Below are positions 45,568 through 53,168 of a stretch of DNA of 64,000 bases, in pieces. Source of the stretch: an uncultured Clostridia bacterium (lineage in GTDB: Bacteria; Bacillota; Clostridia; Oscillospirales; Acutalibacteraceae); contig CANQBM010000004.1 in NCBI GenBank assembly GCA_947589575.1, positions 62,001 to 126,000 of the forward strand, read 5' to 3'. The position numbers and the translations under genes are program-made. Under the pieces are notes generated by a model that did not search any database, was not told where the DNA came from, and saw only the letters and a program-made list of their open reading frames with translations. How positions within the stretch are numbered: the first letter of the stretch is position 1; each line of letters opens with the position of its first letter.

Positions 45568-46806
45568 TTATGAAACATGAAACTCAAATGGTTCATTTGC
45601 CAGCATTAAAGTATCACCATCATATATTTCGGTTTCTTGATTTACCGGAATCATTGTTCCGTTAACAAATGTATGATTAGTTGAATTGTTGTCTTTAATG
45701 TAATAGCGGTTATTCCTCGTTACTATATCTGCATGAATTCTGCTTACGGCATTGTTGCTCATTACAAAAAAGTCAACATAACTTTTTTCTTTACCTATCC
45801 TAAAAACAGGTTTGTTTACGAATACTTTTTCAAATGTATTCAAACGAATTAAGTATGGAAATACAGGTGTGTTATCTTTTAGAACTGTTGTACCTTCATT
45901 TTCATCTAAAACAGTCGTTCCCTCATCATCGTAATCAAGAACGTCAGTTCCATAATTGTCACTTTCTTCTTCGAGCAATCCCGTGTCGCCGAAATCATCA
46001 TCTTCTTCGAGCAATCCTGTGTCGCCAAAATCATCATCTTCTTCAAGCAGCCCAGTATCGCCAAAATCGTCGTCCTCTTCCAGCAATCCCGTGTCACCAA
46101 AATCATCATGCTCATCAAGCAATCCCGTTGCTTCGTCGAAGTTATCAACTTTTTGGTTTTGTGACGAATAGTCTGAATCATATTTTTTTTCAAAATATGT
46201 TCTTCCAGTTTGCTGAAGTATTTGACTATCGCCTGGTTTTGACCTTTTAACTTGTCTGTAAACTCTTGGATAAACACCGATTATGTATTTTTCCAAATCA
46301 TTACTTGAAAAGGTTTTAGTACTGTGCAAATACTGTATTAGATGATTTATAAAATCTCTGCTTTCACTTATGTTTAGTACAGTTTCATTTATAATTTCAT
46401 AAATGAATGAATAAACATTGTTAGCTGCGTTCGCATCGTTAATTGGTTGATAGATAAACTGCACTTCTCTTGTCATTTGATTAAAGAAAATGTATTTAGT
46501 GTCAAGTATCAAATTATTTACACTAAACCCTTCTCTTTCCACTTTCTTTAAGCACTCAACAAATTGAGCAAATATTACAAAGAAGTCGTTTTTAGAAAGA
46601 CCGATTCTCAAGTAATCAAAAAGACTGATGTTGCCAGGAGCTGTATATTCAATTTTTCTTTTTCCTGTAACATTTGGTCGCATCAAACCACGAATAAACT
46701 TAGTCTTAAATATGTCAAGCTCGTTTTGATTTATAGACTGCGTTCTATCGATTTTGCATTTGACCAAAATTTGGGAGTTCTTTATGCTAACTTTCAACTT
46801 AGTCAT
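45568..46806 (-). CDS. FHA-domain protein with repeated T-x-[VIL]-L motifs
   Basis: 412 residues, first gene of the operon, with AAGAAGG before the ATG. The N-terminal domain (about 1-190) resembles DUF6382 (YIFFNQMTREVQFIYQPI). A linker at 227-309 carries eight motifs: TGLL five times in an acidic 12-residue repeat, TDVL once and TTVL twice. A C-terminal FHA domain (332-410) has FRIGKEKSYVDFFV, NAVSRIHADI and NSTNHTFVNG. FHA domains bind pThr with preference at +3, and these motifs place Leu at +3. It is therefore a likely multivalent scaffold that binds itself and partners once phosphorylated by the neighbouring kinase. Confidence 0.88.
   Translation of the reverse strand: MTKLKVSIKNSQILVKCKIDRTQSINQNELDIFKTKFIRGLMRPNVTGKRKIEYTAPGNISLFDYLRIGLSKNDFFVIFAQFVECLKKVEREGFSVNNLILDTKYIFFNQMTREVQFIYQPINDANAANNVYSFIYEIINETVLNISESRDFINHLIQYLHSTKTFSSNDLEKYIIGVYPRVYRQVKRSKPGDSQILQQTGRTYFEKKYDSDYSSQNQKVDNFDEATGLLDEHDDFGDTGLLEEDDDFGDTGLLEEDDDFGDTGLLEEDDDFGDTGLLEEESDNYGTDVLDYDDEGTTVLDENEGTTVLKDNTPVFPYLIRLNTFEKVFVNKPVFRIGKEKSYVDFFVMSNNAVSRIHADIVTRNNRYYIKDNNSTNHTFVNGTMIPVNQETEIYDGDTLMLANEPFEFHVS
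45965..46141. repeat. 36-bp coding tandem repeat
   Basis: About five copies of a 36-bp unit inside the FHA gene, encoding the acidic TGLL repeat (EEDDDFGDTGLL). Copies differ mostly at third codon positions, which points to selection on the protein rather than recent slippage. Confidence 0.85.
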
Positions 46807-46828
46807 ATTAACCTTCTTAAATTTTTTC

Positions 46829-46844
46829 GTAGAACTGTGAGTTC
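46829..46844. repeat. Left inverted repeat of the putative invertible segment
   Basis: GTAGAACTGTGAGTTC, the exact reverse complement of 48214-48229. It lies between the T7SS promoter and the first T7SS gene. The inner part GAACT-GTG-AGTTC is itself nearly palindromic, as expected of a tyrosine recombinase core site; the central GTG gives it orientation. Confidence 0.75.
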
Positions 46845-46876
46845 AAATCATTAAATAATTATTTTTATTCTGTCAC

Positions 46877-46906
46877 ATTTTATCATATATATCATTAATA
46901 TGTCAA
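46877..46906 (-). promoter_or_regulatory. Promoter of the T7SS/kinase operon
   Basis: Minus strand TTGACA, 18 bases, TAAAAT, directed toward the FHA gene start at 46806. It lies inside the segment bounded by the 16-bp inverted repeats. No other comparable promoter was noticed in the cluster, where genes are tightly packed. Confidence 0.75.
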
Positions 46907-46934
46907 TATAAATGAGGTGATTTTTATTAACAAA

Positions 46935-46962
46935 TTGATAACAAAGCATCTATATATAGAAT
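46935..46962 (+). promoter_or_regulatory. Possible promoter of the tyrosine recombinase gene
   Basis: TTGATA, 16 bases, TAGAAT, about 80 bases upstream of the recombinase start, diverging from the T7SS promoter. Confidence 0.4.
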
Positions 46963-46987
46963 AATTTTTAAATTCTGTTTCTATTTA

Positions 46988-46999
46988 TGGTCAAAATTA
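46988..46999 (+). repeat. Candidate arm-type site of the tyrosine recombinase (left)
   Basis: TGGTCAAAATTA, closely similar to the two copies at 48146-48170. Short direct repeats at both ends of a tyrosine-recombinase unit often bind the enzyme's N-terminal domain. Confidence 0.5.
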
Positions 47000-47039
47000 T
47001 GGTATTAATATTAACGTCAATTATAGGAGGGAGATTTAT

Positions 47040-48131
47040 ATGCCAAGACATGGTGAAAACATTTATAAAAGAAAGGATGGCAGATGGGAAGGGAGATATA
47101 TTTTTTCTTACAGTGACAGCGGAAGAGCAATTTACAAATCCGTATATAGTAAAACATATGCGGAAACTAAACATAAGCTTGAAATCGCAAAAAACAATAA
47201 ATCAAGCATTAACAAATCCACCCAAATAAATACATTTAGTGATTTGTGTTATTACTGGCTTGAATTTAACAATTCCAAGAATAAGCAAACAACACAGGAT
47301 AAGTATAAGTTTCTTATTAAAAAACATATCGAATCCGAACTTGGAAAAGTTAATCTTAACAGAATTTCATCATCAATGATTAATAAATTCATTGATGGTA
47401 AAATTAAAATTTTATCAAATTCTTATGTCAGAACTATGGCGATTATTATTAAATCTGCTTTACAACTCGGTATAAAGGAACAGTTTGTTTTTATGCCTAA
47501 TTTAGATATTCATTTGCCAAAACAAACAAGGCATGAATTGAAAATTTTATCTGTTACGGAACAGAATATACTTGAAAAATATATTTTGAATAACCTTGAT
47601 TTTACGGCACTTGGAGTATACATTTCTCTTTATGCAGGTCTTCGCATCGGGGAGGTCTGTGCCTTGCGTTGGAGTGATATTGATTTTGAAAATCATATAA
47701 TTAATATCAATTCAACTGTAATCAGAATTAAAGGATCTAATGGAAAAAGTTATGATGATATCAGCTCGGCTAAAACTAATGCGTCAATTAGAGATATTCC
47801 CATATTTAATAAGCTTTATATTCTGCTATTAAAAATGAAAAGATTAAGTAATTCGCCATATGTTATTTCTGCAAAGGCAGGTTTTGTTAATAAGAGAACA
47901 TATGAATATAATTATCATAAAATTTTGAAAAATGCCGGTATAAATGATATTAATTACCATGCCTTAAGGCATACTTTTGCAACAAGATGTATTGAGTGTG
48001 GTATGGATGTAAAATCTCTCAGCGAAATTTTGGGACATTCAAATGTTTCAATTACGCTTAATACCTATGTTCACTCGTCTATGGAGCTTAAGAAAATTCA
48101 GATTGAAAAGCTCAACAATTTAATAGCCTGA
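47040..48131 (+). CDS. Tyrosine recombinase (phage integrase family), putative invertase of the T7SS promoter segment
   Basis: 363 residues. An N-terminal arm-binding segment (GENIYKRKDGRWEGRYIFSY), a SAM-like core-binding domain (about 65-155) and a catalytic domain with all active residues: YAGLRIGEVCALRW (Arg I), HALRHTFATRC (H-x-x-R), LGHSNVSITLNTYVHSS (His/Tyr). The ATG at 47040 has AGGAGG upstream. The gene lies entirely within perfect 16-bp inverted repeats and next to the T7SS promoter. It could be an invertase or a captured integrase; the inverted orientation of the sites favours inversion. Confidence 0.92.
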   Translation: MPRHGENIYKRKDGRWEGRYIFSYSDSGRAIYKSVYSKTYAETKHKLEIAKNNKSSINKSTQINTFSDLCYYWLEFNNSKNKQTTQDKYKFLIKKHIESELGKVNLNRISSSMINKFIDGKIKILSNSYVRTMAIIIKSALQLGIKEQFVFMPNLDIHLPKQTRHELKILSVTEQNILEKYILNNLDFTALGVYISLYAGLRIGEVCALRWSDIDFENHIININSTVIRIKGSNGKSYDDISSAKTNASIRDIPIFNKLYILLLKMKRLSNSPYVISAKAGFVNKRTYEYNYHKILKNAGINDINYHALRHTFATRCIECGMDVKSLSEILGHSNVSITLNTYVHSSMELKKIQIEKLNNLIA

Positions 48132-48145
48132 TTATTTTCTATTGC

Positions 48146-48170
48146 TGGTCAAAAATTTTGGTCAAAAATT
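48146..48170 (+). repeat. Candidate arm-type sites of the tyrosine recombinase (right)
   Basis: Two direct copies of TGGTCAAAAATT, 13 bases apart, just after the recombinase stop codon. They match the single copy at 46988-46999. Confidence 0.5.
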
Positions 48171-48171
48171 A

Positions 48172-48210
48172 GCGGATGCTCTGTTTTATCGGAGTCTCCG
48201 CATTTTTGTT
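48172..48210 (+). terminator. Terminator of the tyrosine recombinase gene
   Basis: GCGGA-TG-CTCTG pairs with CGGAG-TC-TCCGC, an imperfect stem, followed by ATTTTTGTT. It lies inside the putative invertible segment and would insulate the recombinase from genes outside. Confidence 0.6.
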
Positions 48211-48213
48211 ATA

Positions 48214-48229
48214 GAACTCACAGTTCTAC
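48214..48229. repeat. Right inverted repeat of the putative invertible segment
   Basis: GAACTCACAGTTCTAC, the exact reverse complement of 46829-46844. The distance between the outer ends is 1401 bp. Confidence 0.75.
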
Positions 48230-48325
48230 ACAATAATTAAGTCTAAAATTTGTTGAATAGTAACTTTAAAAATTTGAAAAATCAACTTGATTTGCAAAAA
48301 CACTTATTTTTAGTGCAAAAAAAAG

Positions 48326-48349
48326 CAGCGCATTCAAACGAATGCACTG
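48326..48349. terminator. Strong bidirectional terminator outside the right inverted repeat
   Basis: CAGCGCATTC-AAAC-GAATGCACTG (one mismatch or wobble) is flanked by runs of eight A on the left and eight T on the right. It would stop a transcript from the T7SS promoter if the segment were inverted, and it also ends the converging HTH gene. Confidence 0.85.
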
Positions 48350-48398
48350 TTTTTTTTATATTTGATACATATCTTACTGAATTATAAAAATACACTTT

Positions 48399-48653
48399 TC
48401 AAAATTTTTTATTATCATATTCTCTCATAAACAGCAATAATTTTTTCCAGCACTTATAATGCGGTTTAGCTTGTCCGAGTTCCCATAGTTGAAGAGCATT
48501 TATTGAGATGCCTGTTAGATTTGAGAGTTCGGTCCGCTTGAGATTATGCTTTTTTCTGAAGTTTTTGATTTTGGTTGGATTGTACAAATTGACTGATGGA
48601 TTTATGGTTACTTTGACGAAGTTTTTATTCTTTTCAGCCATCGGAGTTGCCAT
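48399..48653 (-). CDS. Small HTH (XRE/Xis-like) protein at the right end of the element
   Basis: 84 residues with a helix-turn-helix: KIKNFRKKHNLKRTELSNLTGISINALQLWELGQAKPHYKCWKKLL. The start at 48653 (or 48641) has no clear ribosome binding site and lies 11 bases from the attR core, inside the tail of the truncated feoB frame. In the circular form it would lie directly downstream of the serine recombinase across attP. It may be a recombination directionality factor or a regulator; this is inferred from size and position. Confidence 0.65.
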   Translation of the reverse strand: MATPMAEKNKNFVKVTINPSVNLYNPTKIKNFRKKHNLKRTELSNLTGISINALQLWELGQAKPHYKCWKKLLLFMREYDNKKF

Positions 48654-48663
48654 AATGTTGGTG

Positions 48664-48671
48664 GAGGAAAT
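48664..48671. repeat. attR core
   Basis: GAGGAAAT, the direct copy of 18411-18418, at the point where the feoB sequence stops matching the family. Confidence 0.85.
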
Positions 48672-50020
48672 CTGCCGTTACAGGGGGACAATGAGTTTGT
48701 AATGATTGCGACTAAACGTTCGCGGGGTGAATCAATAATCCTGCATCCTGTTACGCCGACAGCATTACAGCCGTATCCCATACATGTAGTAAGAGCCTGT
48801 TTTCCGCAGGCACCGCAGCGTTCAAAGGCCCCGTCAAGATTAAATGCAATACGCGGCAGAACACCGAAATCCTCAAGAAGTGCAAAAAGCGGAAAAAAGA
48901 TTGCCATAGGAGGCAGCATCACCGCAACGACCCACAAGAGAACTCTGAGAACGCCATTGACGAGAAGGCTTACAATCGTCTGCGATACGCCTATACTTAT
49001 CATTGAATCTGCAAGCCACACTTCAAAGCGGTCAAAAACCGTCCGCAAAAAATCTGACGGATAGTTCGAACCTGCTATTGTTATCCATAAAACTATACCG
49101 AAAAGCAGCAGCATTACAGGTATTGACGTATATTTTCCCATCAGTATTTCGTCAAGCTTTTTTTCCATTTGCTCTTTTTTTGATGGAAGCTCTTTTACGG
49201 TATACTCAACAATACTGTTGGTTACATCAAATATTGACGAGGTAATGGACTTGACATAATTATCGGAATTTAAACCAAGCTGTGAAAGGTCACACCTTGC
49301 TTTATTCAAATTACCCCTCAGATTGCCTTTAAGAAAAACATCTTCACCGAAGTGTTTTTTAAATGAGTTATTAAAGCTTTCGTCATTTTCAAGAAGTCTA
49401 AGGGCGAAAAAACGAAGATTTTTGTCTGTATCAACAGTACACTTAAGCCCTTTTTTCACCTGCTTGACCGCACTCTCAATTTCGTTCAGATAAAAGAGAG
49501 TTTTTACTTCATTTTTAACTGTACCGTTTGATATGAGATGAACCTGCTCAAGAAGCTCGTTAATTCCCTTTCCGCTTCTTGCGGTTGCTTTTATAACCGG
49601 CACTCCCAAAAATCTTGACAGTCCTTGTATATCAACAGCTATATTTTTCTTTTTTGCCTCGTCCGCTAAATTGAGAAGCACAACAACCTTATCCGTTACC
49701 TCAATAACCTGCAATACCAGGTTAAGATTACGCAAAAGATTTGTGGCGTCAACAACGCATACAACACAATCATAATTCTCAAAGCAGAGATAATCTCTTG
49801 CAAGCCGTTCTTCCTCGCTTGAGGAAAGCAAACTGTATGTACCGGGCAAATCTATAAGCTCATAATTTAAAAACTTATAGTAATATTCGCCCTTAGCAAT
49901 GTCTACTGTCTTTCCCGTCCAGTTGCCTGTATGCTGATGTGAGCCTGTTATTTCATTAAAAACCGTGCTTTTGCCGACATTCGGATTGCCCATTAAAAGC
50001 ACCCTTTTTTTCCTTTTCAC
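48664..50020 (-). pseudogene. feoB: feoB, 5' part (interrupted by the inserted element)
   Basis: About 452 codons of a ferrous iron transporter. The G domain has GNPNVGKST, NWTGKTVD, DLPGTYSL and LNLAD; membrane helices follow (SIPVMLLLFGIVLWITI..., LRVLLWVVAVMLPPMAIFF), then GYGCNAVGVTGCRIIDSPRERL. After the core at 48664-48671 the frame runs 19 codons into element DNA (to 48608) and stops. The missing C-terminal half is at 17719-18410 and rejoins in frame. Its start overlaps the feoA stop by four bases. Without the second gate region iron transport should be lost while the element is integrated. Confidence 0.94.
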
Positions 50021-50238
50021 AAAACCACTCCTATCTTGTCTGCATCTTTTTTACGAAGAGCGACCTTGCAGCCGCGTAGATTATATGCAATAGGTGATCC
50101 GAGTGCGCTGACATTAACACAAGTTATATTCTGTCCTGCAATAAACCCCATATCAAACAGTCTTCTGGAAAGAGCCGAGTCACTTTCAATTTTAGTTATA
50201 GTAGCAATTTGATTTTCTCTCATATCGGATAGTGTCAT
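50017..50238 (-). CDS. feoA: FeoA family protein (partner of the interrupted feoB)
   Basis: 73 residues of SH3-like FeoA fold: LSDMRENQIATITKI...LSRRLFDMGFIAGQNITCV, GSPIAYNLRGCKVALRKKDADKI. FeoA supports FeoB in Fe(II) uptake in the cytoplasm. The ATGA overlap with feoB shows coupling. No TTAG-N6-CTAA site like those at the second feo operon is seen upstream. Confidence 0.92.
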   Translation of the reverse strand: MTLSDMRENQIATITKIESDSALSRRLFDMGFIAGQNITCVNVSALGSPIAYNLRGCKVALRKKDADKIGVVL

Positions 50239-50294
50239 AAAATCACCTATGGTTATTTTATGACAGGAAATTTTAATAGTGAATAATTAAGCTA

Positions 50295-50323
50295 TTGAAA
50301 TATTGTGATTATGATGATAGAAT
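50295..50323 (+). promoter_or_regulatory. Promoter of the aldehyde dehydrogenase gene
   Basis: TTGAAA, 17 bases, TAGAAT, 36 bases before the ATG at 50360. Confidence 0.6.
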
Positions 50324-50359
50324 AGTAAAGATAAAATTTATTTTAAAGAGGTATAATCT

Positions 50360-51865
50360 ATGGAAAAGCTAAAGTATTTTGTAAACGGAGAATTTAAGGA
50401 TTCCAAGACTGAAGTCTGGTATGACCTTCACAATCCGTCAACAGGTGAAATCACAGGCCAGGCTCCTTGCTGTACAAATGACGAAGTGCTCGAGGCAATC
50501 GAGGCGGCAAAAGCCGCTTATCCTGCCTGGCGCGCGACCCCTGCGAGAAAAAGAGCGCAAATTCTTTACAAAGTCAGAGAGCTTCTTCTTGAGCATATGG
50601 ACGAACTTACAATGCTTGTATGTGAGGAAAACGGCAAGACATGGGGTGAGGCTCAGGGCGATGTAGGAAAGGCTCAGGAAGGCACAGAACTTGCTATTCA
50701 AGCTCCGTCACTGATGATGGGTGAAAGCCTTATGGACGCGTCAACAGGCTTTGATACAGTTAAATATCGTGAACCTATGGGCGTTTTTGCAGGCATTGTT
50801 CCTGTCAACTTCCCTGCTATGATTCCGTTCGGCTGGATGGCTCCCGTATGTGTTGCCTGCGGTAACACAATGGTGCTTAAAGCTGCGTCGCTCACACCGA
50901 GAACCGCTATGAGAATAGGTGCACTTTATAAAGAAGCAGGTATTCCCGACGGTGTTATCAATATTGTTACATGTTCAAGAAATGAGATTAACACAATCCT
51001 TGAGCATCCTGATGTTAAGGGTATCACATTTGTAGGTTCAACTCCCGTAGGCCTTAAGATTTACGAAAAAGCCGCGTCAACCGGCAAGAGATGCCAGGCG
51101 CTCTGCCAGGCTAAAAACCACGCCCTTATACTTGAGGACTGCGCTCTTGAAAGAACAGTTGCAGGAGTTATCAATTCGGCATACGGCTGTGCGGGTCAGA
51201 GATGTATGGCTCTTTCTTGCTGCGTCGTTCAAGAGTCAATCGCTGATAAATTTGTTGCTGAGCTTAAAGCGCAGGCAAAGAATATTAACTGCGGTCCTGC
51301 ATGGGATAAGTCAACGCGTCTTGGCCCTATTACATATGAAAAGCACTACAAGGAAGTTCTTGCAGATATTCAGAAGGGTATTGACGAGGGTGCGACTCTT
51401 GTGCTTGACGGACGTAATCCCGAAGTTCCAAAGGGATATGAAAACGGATATTTTGTAGGTCCTACCATTTTTGATAATGTAACCGAGGATATGACAATCG
51501 GCAGCGATGAGGTATTCGGTCCTGTTCTCTGCATAAAGAGATGCAAGGATTTTGAGGACGGTCTTGCTATTATGAACGCAAACCCGTATGCAAACGGCTC
51601 GGTTATTTACACGCAGAGCGGTTACTATGCACGTCAGTTTGCAAGATTCACCGACGGCGGTCAGGTTGGTATTAACGTAGGTATTCCCGTACCTGTCGGC
51701 TTTATTCCGTTCAGCGGTCATAAGCAGAGCTTTTTCGGAGATCTCCATTGTCTTGGTAAAGACGCTTACCGTTTCTTCACAGAGAGCAAATCAGTTACAC
51801 AGCACTGGTTTGACGAGGAGGAAAAAAAGGCAAAAGAGGTTGATACCTGGGACGGTCTTCTTTAA
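50360..51865 (+). CDS. Aldehyde dehydrogenase of the methylmalonate-semialdehyde dehydrogenase type
   Basis: 501 residues. MMSDH-like features: the conserved glutamate of ordinary aldehyde dehydrogenases is replaced (QAKNHALILEDC), the catalytic cysteine lies in GCAGQRCMALS (Cys282), and the C-terminus has QVGINVGIPVPVGFIPFSGHKQSFFGDLHCLGKDAYRFFTESKSVTQHW. These enzymes make acyl-CoA from semialdehydes with CoA and NAD. No valine or inositol catabolism genes are nearby, so the substrate is open. It is monocistronic with its own promoter and a strong terminator. Confidence 0.85.
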   Translation: MEKLKYFVNGEFKDSKTEVWYDLHNPSTGEITGQAPCCTNDEVLEAIEAAKAAYPAWRATPARKRAQILYKVRELLLEHMDELTMLVCEENGKTWGEAQGDVGKAQEGTELAIQAPSLMMGESLMDASTGFDTVKYREPMGVFAGIVPVNFPAMIPFGWMAPVCVACGNTMVLKAASLTPRTAMRIGALYKEAGIPDGVINIVTCSRNEINTILEHPDVKGITFVGSTPVGLKIYEKAASTGKRCQALCQAKNHALILEDCALERTVAGVINSAYGCAGQRCMALSCCVVQESIADKFVAELKAQAKNINCGPAWDKSTRLGPITYEKHYKEVLADIQKGIDEGATLVLDGRNPEVPKGYENGYFVGPTIFDNVTEDMTIGSDEVFGPVLCIKRCKDFEDGLAIMNANPYANGSVIYTQSGYYARQFARFTDGGQVGINVGIPVPVGFIPFSGHKQSFFGDLHCLGKDAYRFFTESKSVTQHWFDEEEKKAKEVDTWDGLL

Positions 51866-51896
51866 TCCTGACAGACAAAAAGGAAAGAATTATGTT

Positions 51897-51935
51897 ATAT
51901 CCCGAAATACTCGATGTATTTCGGGATATTTTTAG
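51897..51935 (+). terminator. Terminator of the aldehyde dehydrogenase gene
   Basis: A perfect 14-bp stem, ATATCCCGAAATAC / GTATTTCGGGATAT, loop TCGAT, followed by TTTTTAG. Confidence 0.92.
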
Positions 51936-52026
51936 TGTTATTAAGACATATAACAGCACAAAAAAACGGGTAAAAAAGCTACACCCCTGATAAAATGTAG
52001 TCAGACGGTAAGAAAGGAATAGCTTT

Positions 52027-52929
52027 ATGAATTGGATTGACGGAGTACAGCAGGCAATAAATTATATTGAGGATAATATCACCGAAAAACTTGATATTGA
52101 AGAAATTGCGGCACGCAGCTTTTCTTCGTCCTATCACTTCCAGAGGGTGTTCAGCATACTTTGCGGTTATACTATCGGTGAATATATCAGAAACCGCAGA
52201 TTATCTCTTGCGGGATCTGAACTTCAGCGCGGTAAAATTAAGGTAATTGATGCCGCTGTAAAATACGGCTATGAAAGTCCCGACAGCTTTGCAAAGGCTT
52301 TTCACAAATTCCACGGCGTAACTCCGTCACAGGCAAAATCTGATTCTATTAAGCTAAAAAACTTTTCCCGTCTGTCAATAAAAGTTTCATTGGAGGGTGG
52401 AAACATTATGAATTACAGAATTGTTAAAAAGCCGGAAATTATTATAACAGGTCTTAAGAGGCGTTTTGACGGCTCACCTGCCGACAGGTATGAGCAACAG
52501 CACGGCTTTATGGTAAACGGCAACACAAGATTTATAAGATTTGCCTTGCAGGGTATGGCTAAGGACTGTGACACGGAATACTGTGTTATTTCCGACATTG
52601 ATGACAATGGATATTCATTTACTATCGGATCGGCTATACCTGACTTTTACAACAAACATCTGAAAGAAACGGTAGGTGAATATTCAAATTTACTCGACAT
52701 TATAAAAATCCCGGAAAACACATATGTTTCGGTAGAAACCGAAAGAAGCGTATTCTGTATGGACGAACATCTTGATTTGAGAAAACGTCTTGTAAATGAG
52801 TGGCTGGCAAATTCCGATTATATTATTGCAAACGCGCCTGAAATAACTATTATACATTTATACAATAATGACAAAGATAACAGCTATGTTGAATTACTGA
52901 TACCTATTAAAAAGAGAAAAACCGATTAA
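52027..52929 (+). CDS. AraC-family regulator with GyrI-like effector-binding domain
   Basis: 300 residues. The N-terminal 105 residues hold two helix-turn-helix units (IEEIAARSFSSSYHFQRVFSILCGYTIGEYIRNRRL and VIDAAVKYGYESPDSFAKAFHKFHGVTPSQAK). Residues 120-300 form a GyrI/SOUL-like ligand domain (YRIVKKPEIIITGLKRRF..., ELLIPIKKRK). Such proteins (Rob/BmrR-like) sense small hydrophobic compounds. The ATG has AAAGGAA upstream. No obvious target gene is adjacent. Confidence 0.88.
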   Translation: MNWIDGVQQAINYIEDNITEKLDIEEIAARSFSSSYHFQRVFSILCGYTIGEYIRNRRLSLAGSELQRGKIKVIDAAVKYGYESPDSFAKAFHKFHGVTPSQAKSDSIKLKNFSRLSIKVSLEGGNIMNYRIVKKPEIIITGLKRRFDGSPADRYEQQHGFMVNGNTRFIRFALQGMAKDCDTEYCVISDIDDNGYSFTIGSAIPDFYNKHLKETVGEYSNLLDIIKIPENTYVSVETERSVFCMDEHLDLRKRLVNEWLANSDYIIANAPEITIIHLYNNDKDNSYVELLIPIKKRKTD

Positions 52930-52944
52930 ATATATTAAAAACAA

Positions 52945-52983
52945 AAAACCGATGATGTCTGTTATAATGACATCATCGGTTTT
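52945..52983. terminator. Bidirectional terminator between the AraC gene and the feo operon
   Basis: AAAACCGATGATGTC pairs perfectly with GACATCATCGGTTTT across a 9-base loop, with A-rich and T-rich flanks. It serves both converging units. Confidence 0.92.
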
Positions 52984-52994
52984 TCTGTAATATT

Positions 52995-53159
52995 TCATTT
53001 ACAATGACCGCATTCCTGGCAATTACCGCAATCACAGCCGCAGGAGGATTTACCCGATTTTTTATCCCTGACCATTTTTACAACAACCACCGCAACAACT
53101 GCTATAACTATGAGAAGCACAATGATTGTACCGATATTCTTTGATAAAAAAGCCAGCAT
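52995..53159 (-). CDS. FeoB-associated Cys-rich membrane protein
   Basis: 54 residues: an N-terminal transmembrane helix (IGTIIVLLIVIAVVAVVVV), a basic turn (KMVRDKKSGK), and a Cys-rich tail CGCDCGNCQECGHCK. This is the short FeoB-associated protein often encoded after feoB in Firmicutes. The start at 53159 has AAGGTG upstream and is 9 bases after feoB. The cysteines probably bind iron or another metal near the transporter's cytoplasmic side. Its role is not known experimentally from this sequence. Confidence 0.88.
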   Translation of the reverse strand: MLAFLSKNIGTIIVLLIVIAVVAVVVVKMVRDKKSGKSSCGCDCGNCQECGHCK

Positions 53160-53168
53160 AAAATCACC

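Larger units (their letters stand above)
18411..48671. mobile_element. Integrative mobilizable element of about 30.25 kb inserted in feoB
   Basis: Boundaries are defined by the two halves of feoB and by the 8-bp direct repeat GAGGAAAT at 18411-18418 and 48664-48671. Contents: large serine recombinase next to the left end, toxin-antitoxin pair, DUF6076 protein, oriT-like region, MobC, MOBP relaxase, a type VII secretion cluster with kinase/phosphatase/FHA control, and a tyrosine recombinase inside inverted repeats. No mating-pair apparatus (VirB4, VirD4) is present, so transfer would need a helper. The interior is visibly more AT-rich than the flanks. Confidence 0.9.

Noticed and set aside
45965-46141. 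Regular 36-bp repeats that resemble a short CRISPR array
   Set aside because: There are no unique spacers; the repeats are contiguous, in frame and encode the TGLL motif of the FHA protein.
46831-46851. GAGTTCAAATC looks like a tRNA T-loop, suggesting a tRNA remnant at an attachment site
   Set aside because: No matching T-stem, acceptor stem or anticodon arm is present; the sequence is better explained as the left 16-bp inverted repeat plus flank.
48214-48229. Interpreting the 16-bp sites as direct attL/attR repeats of a 1.4-kb integrated unit
   Set aside because: The exact 16-bp match is in inverted orientation; as direct repeats the central three bases differ. Kept as an alternative but less favoured.
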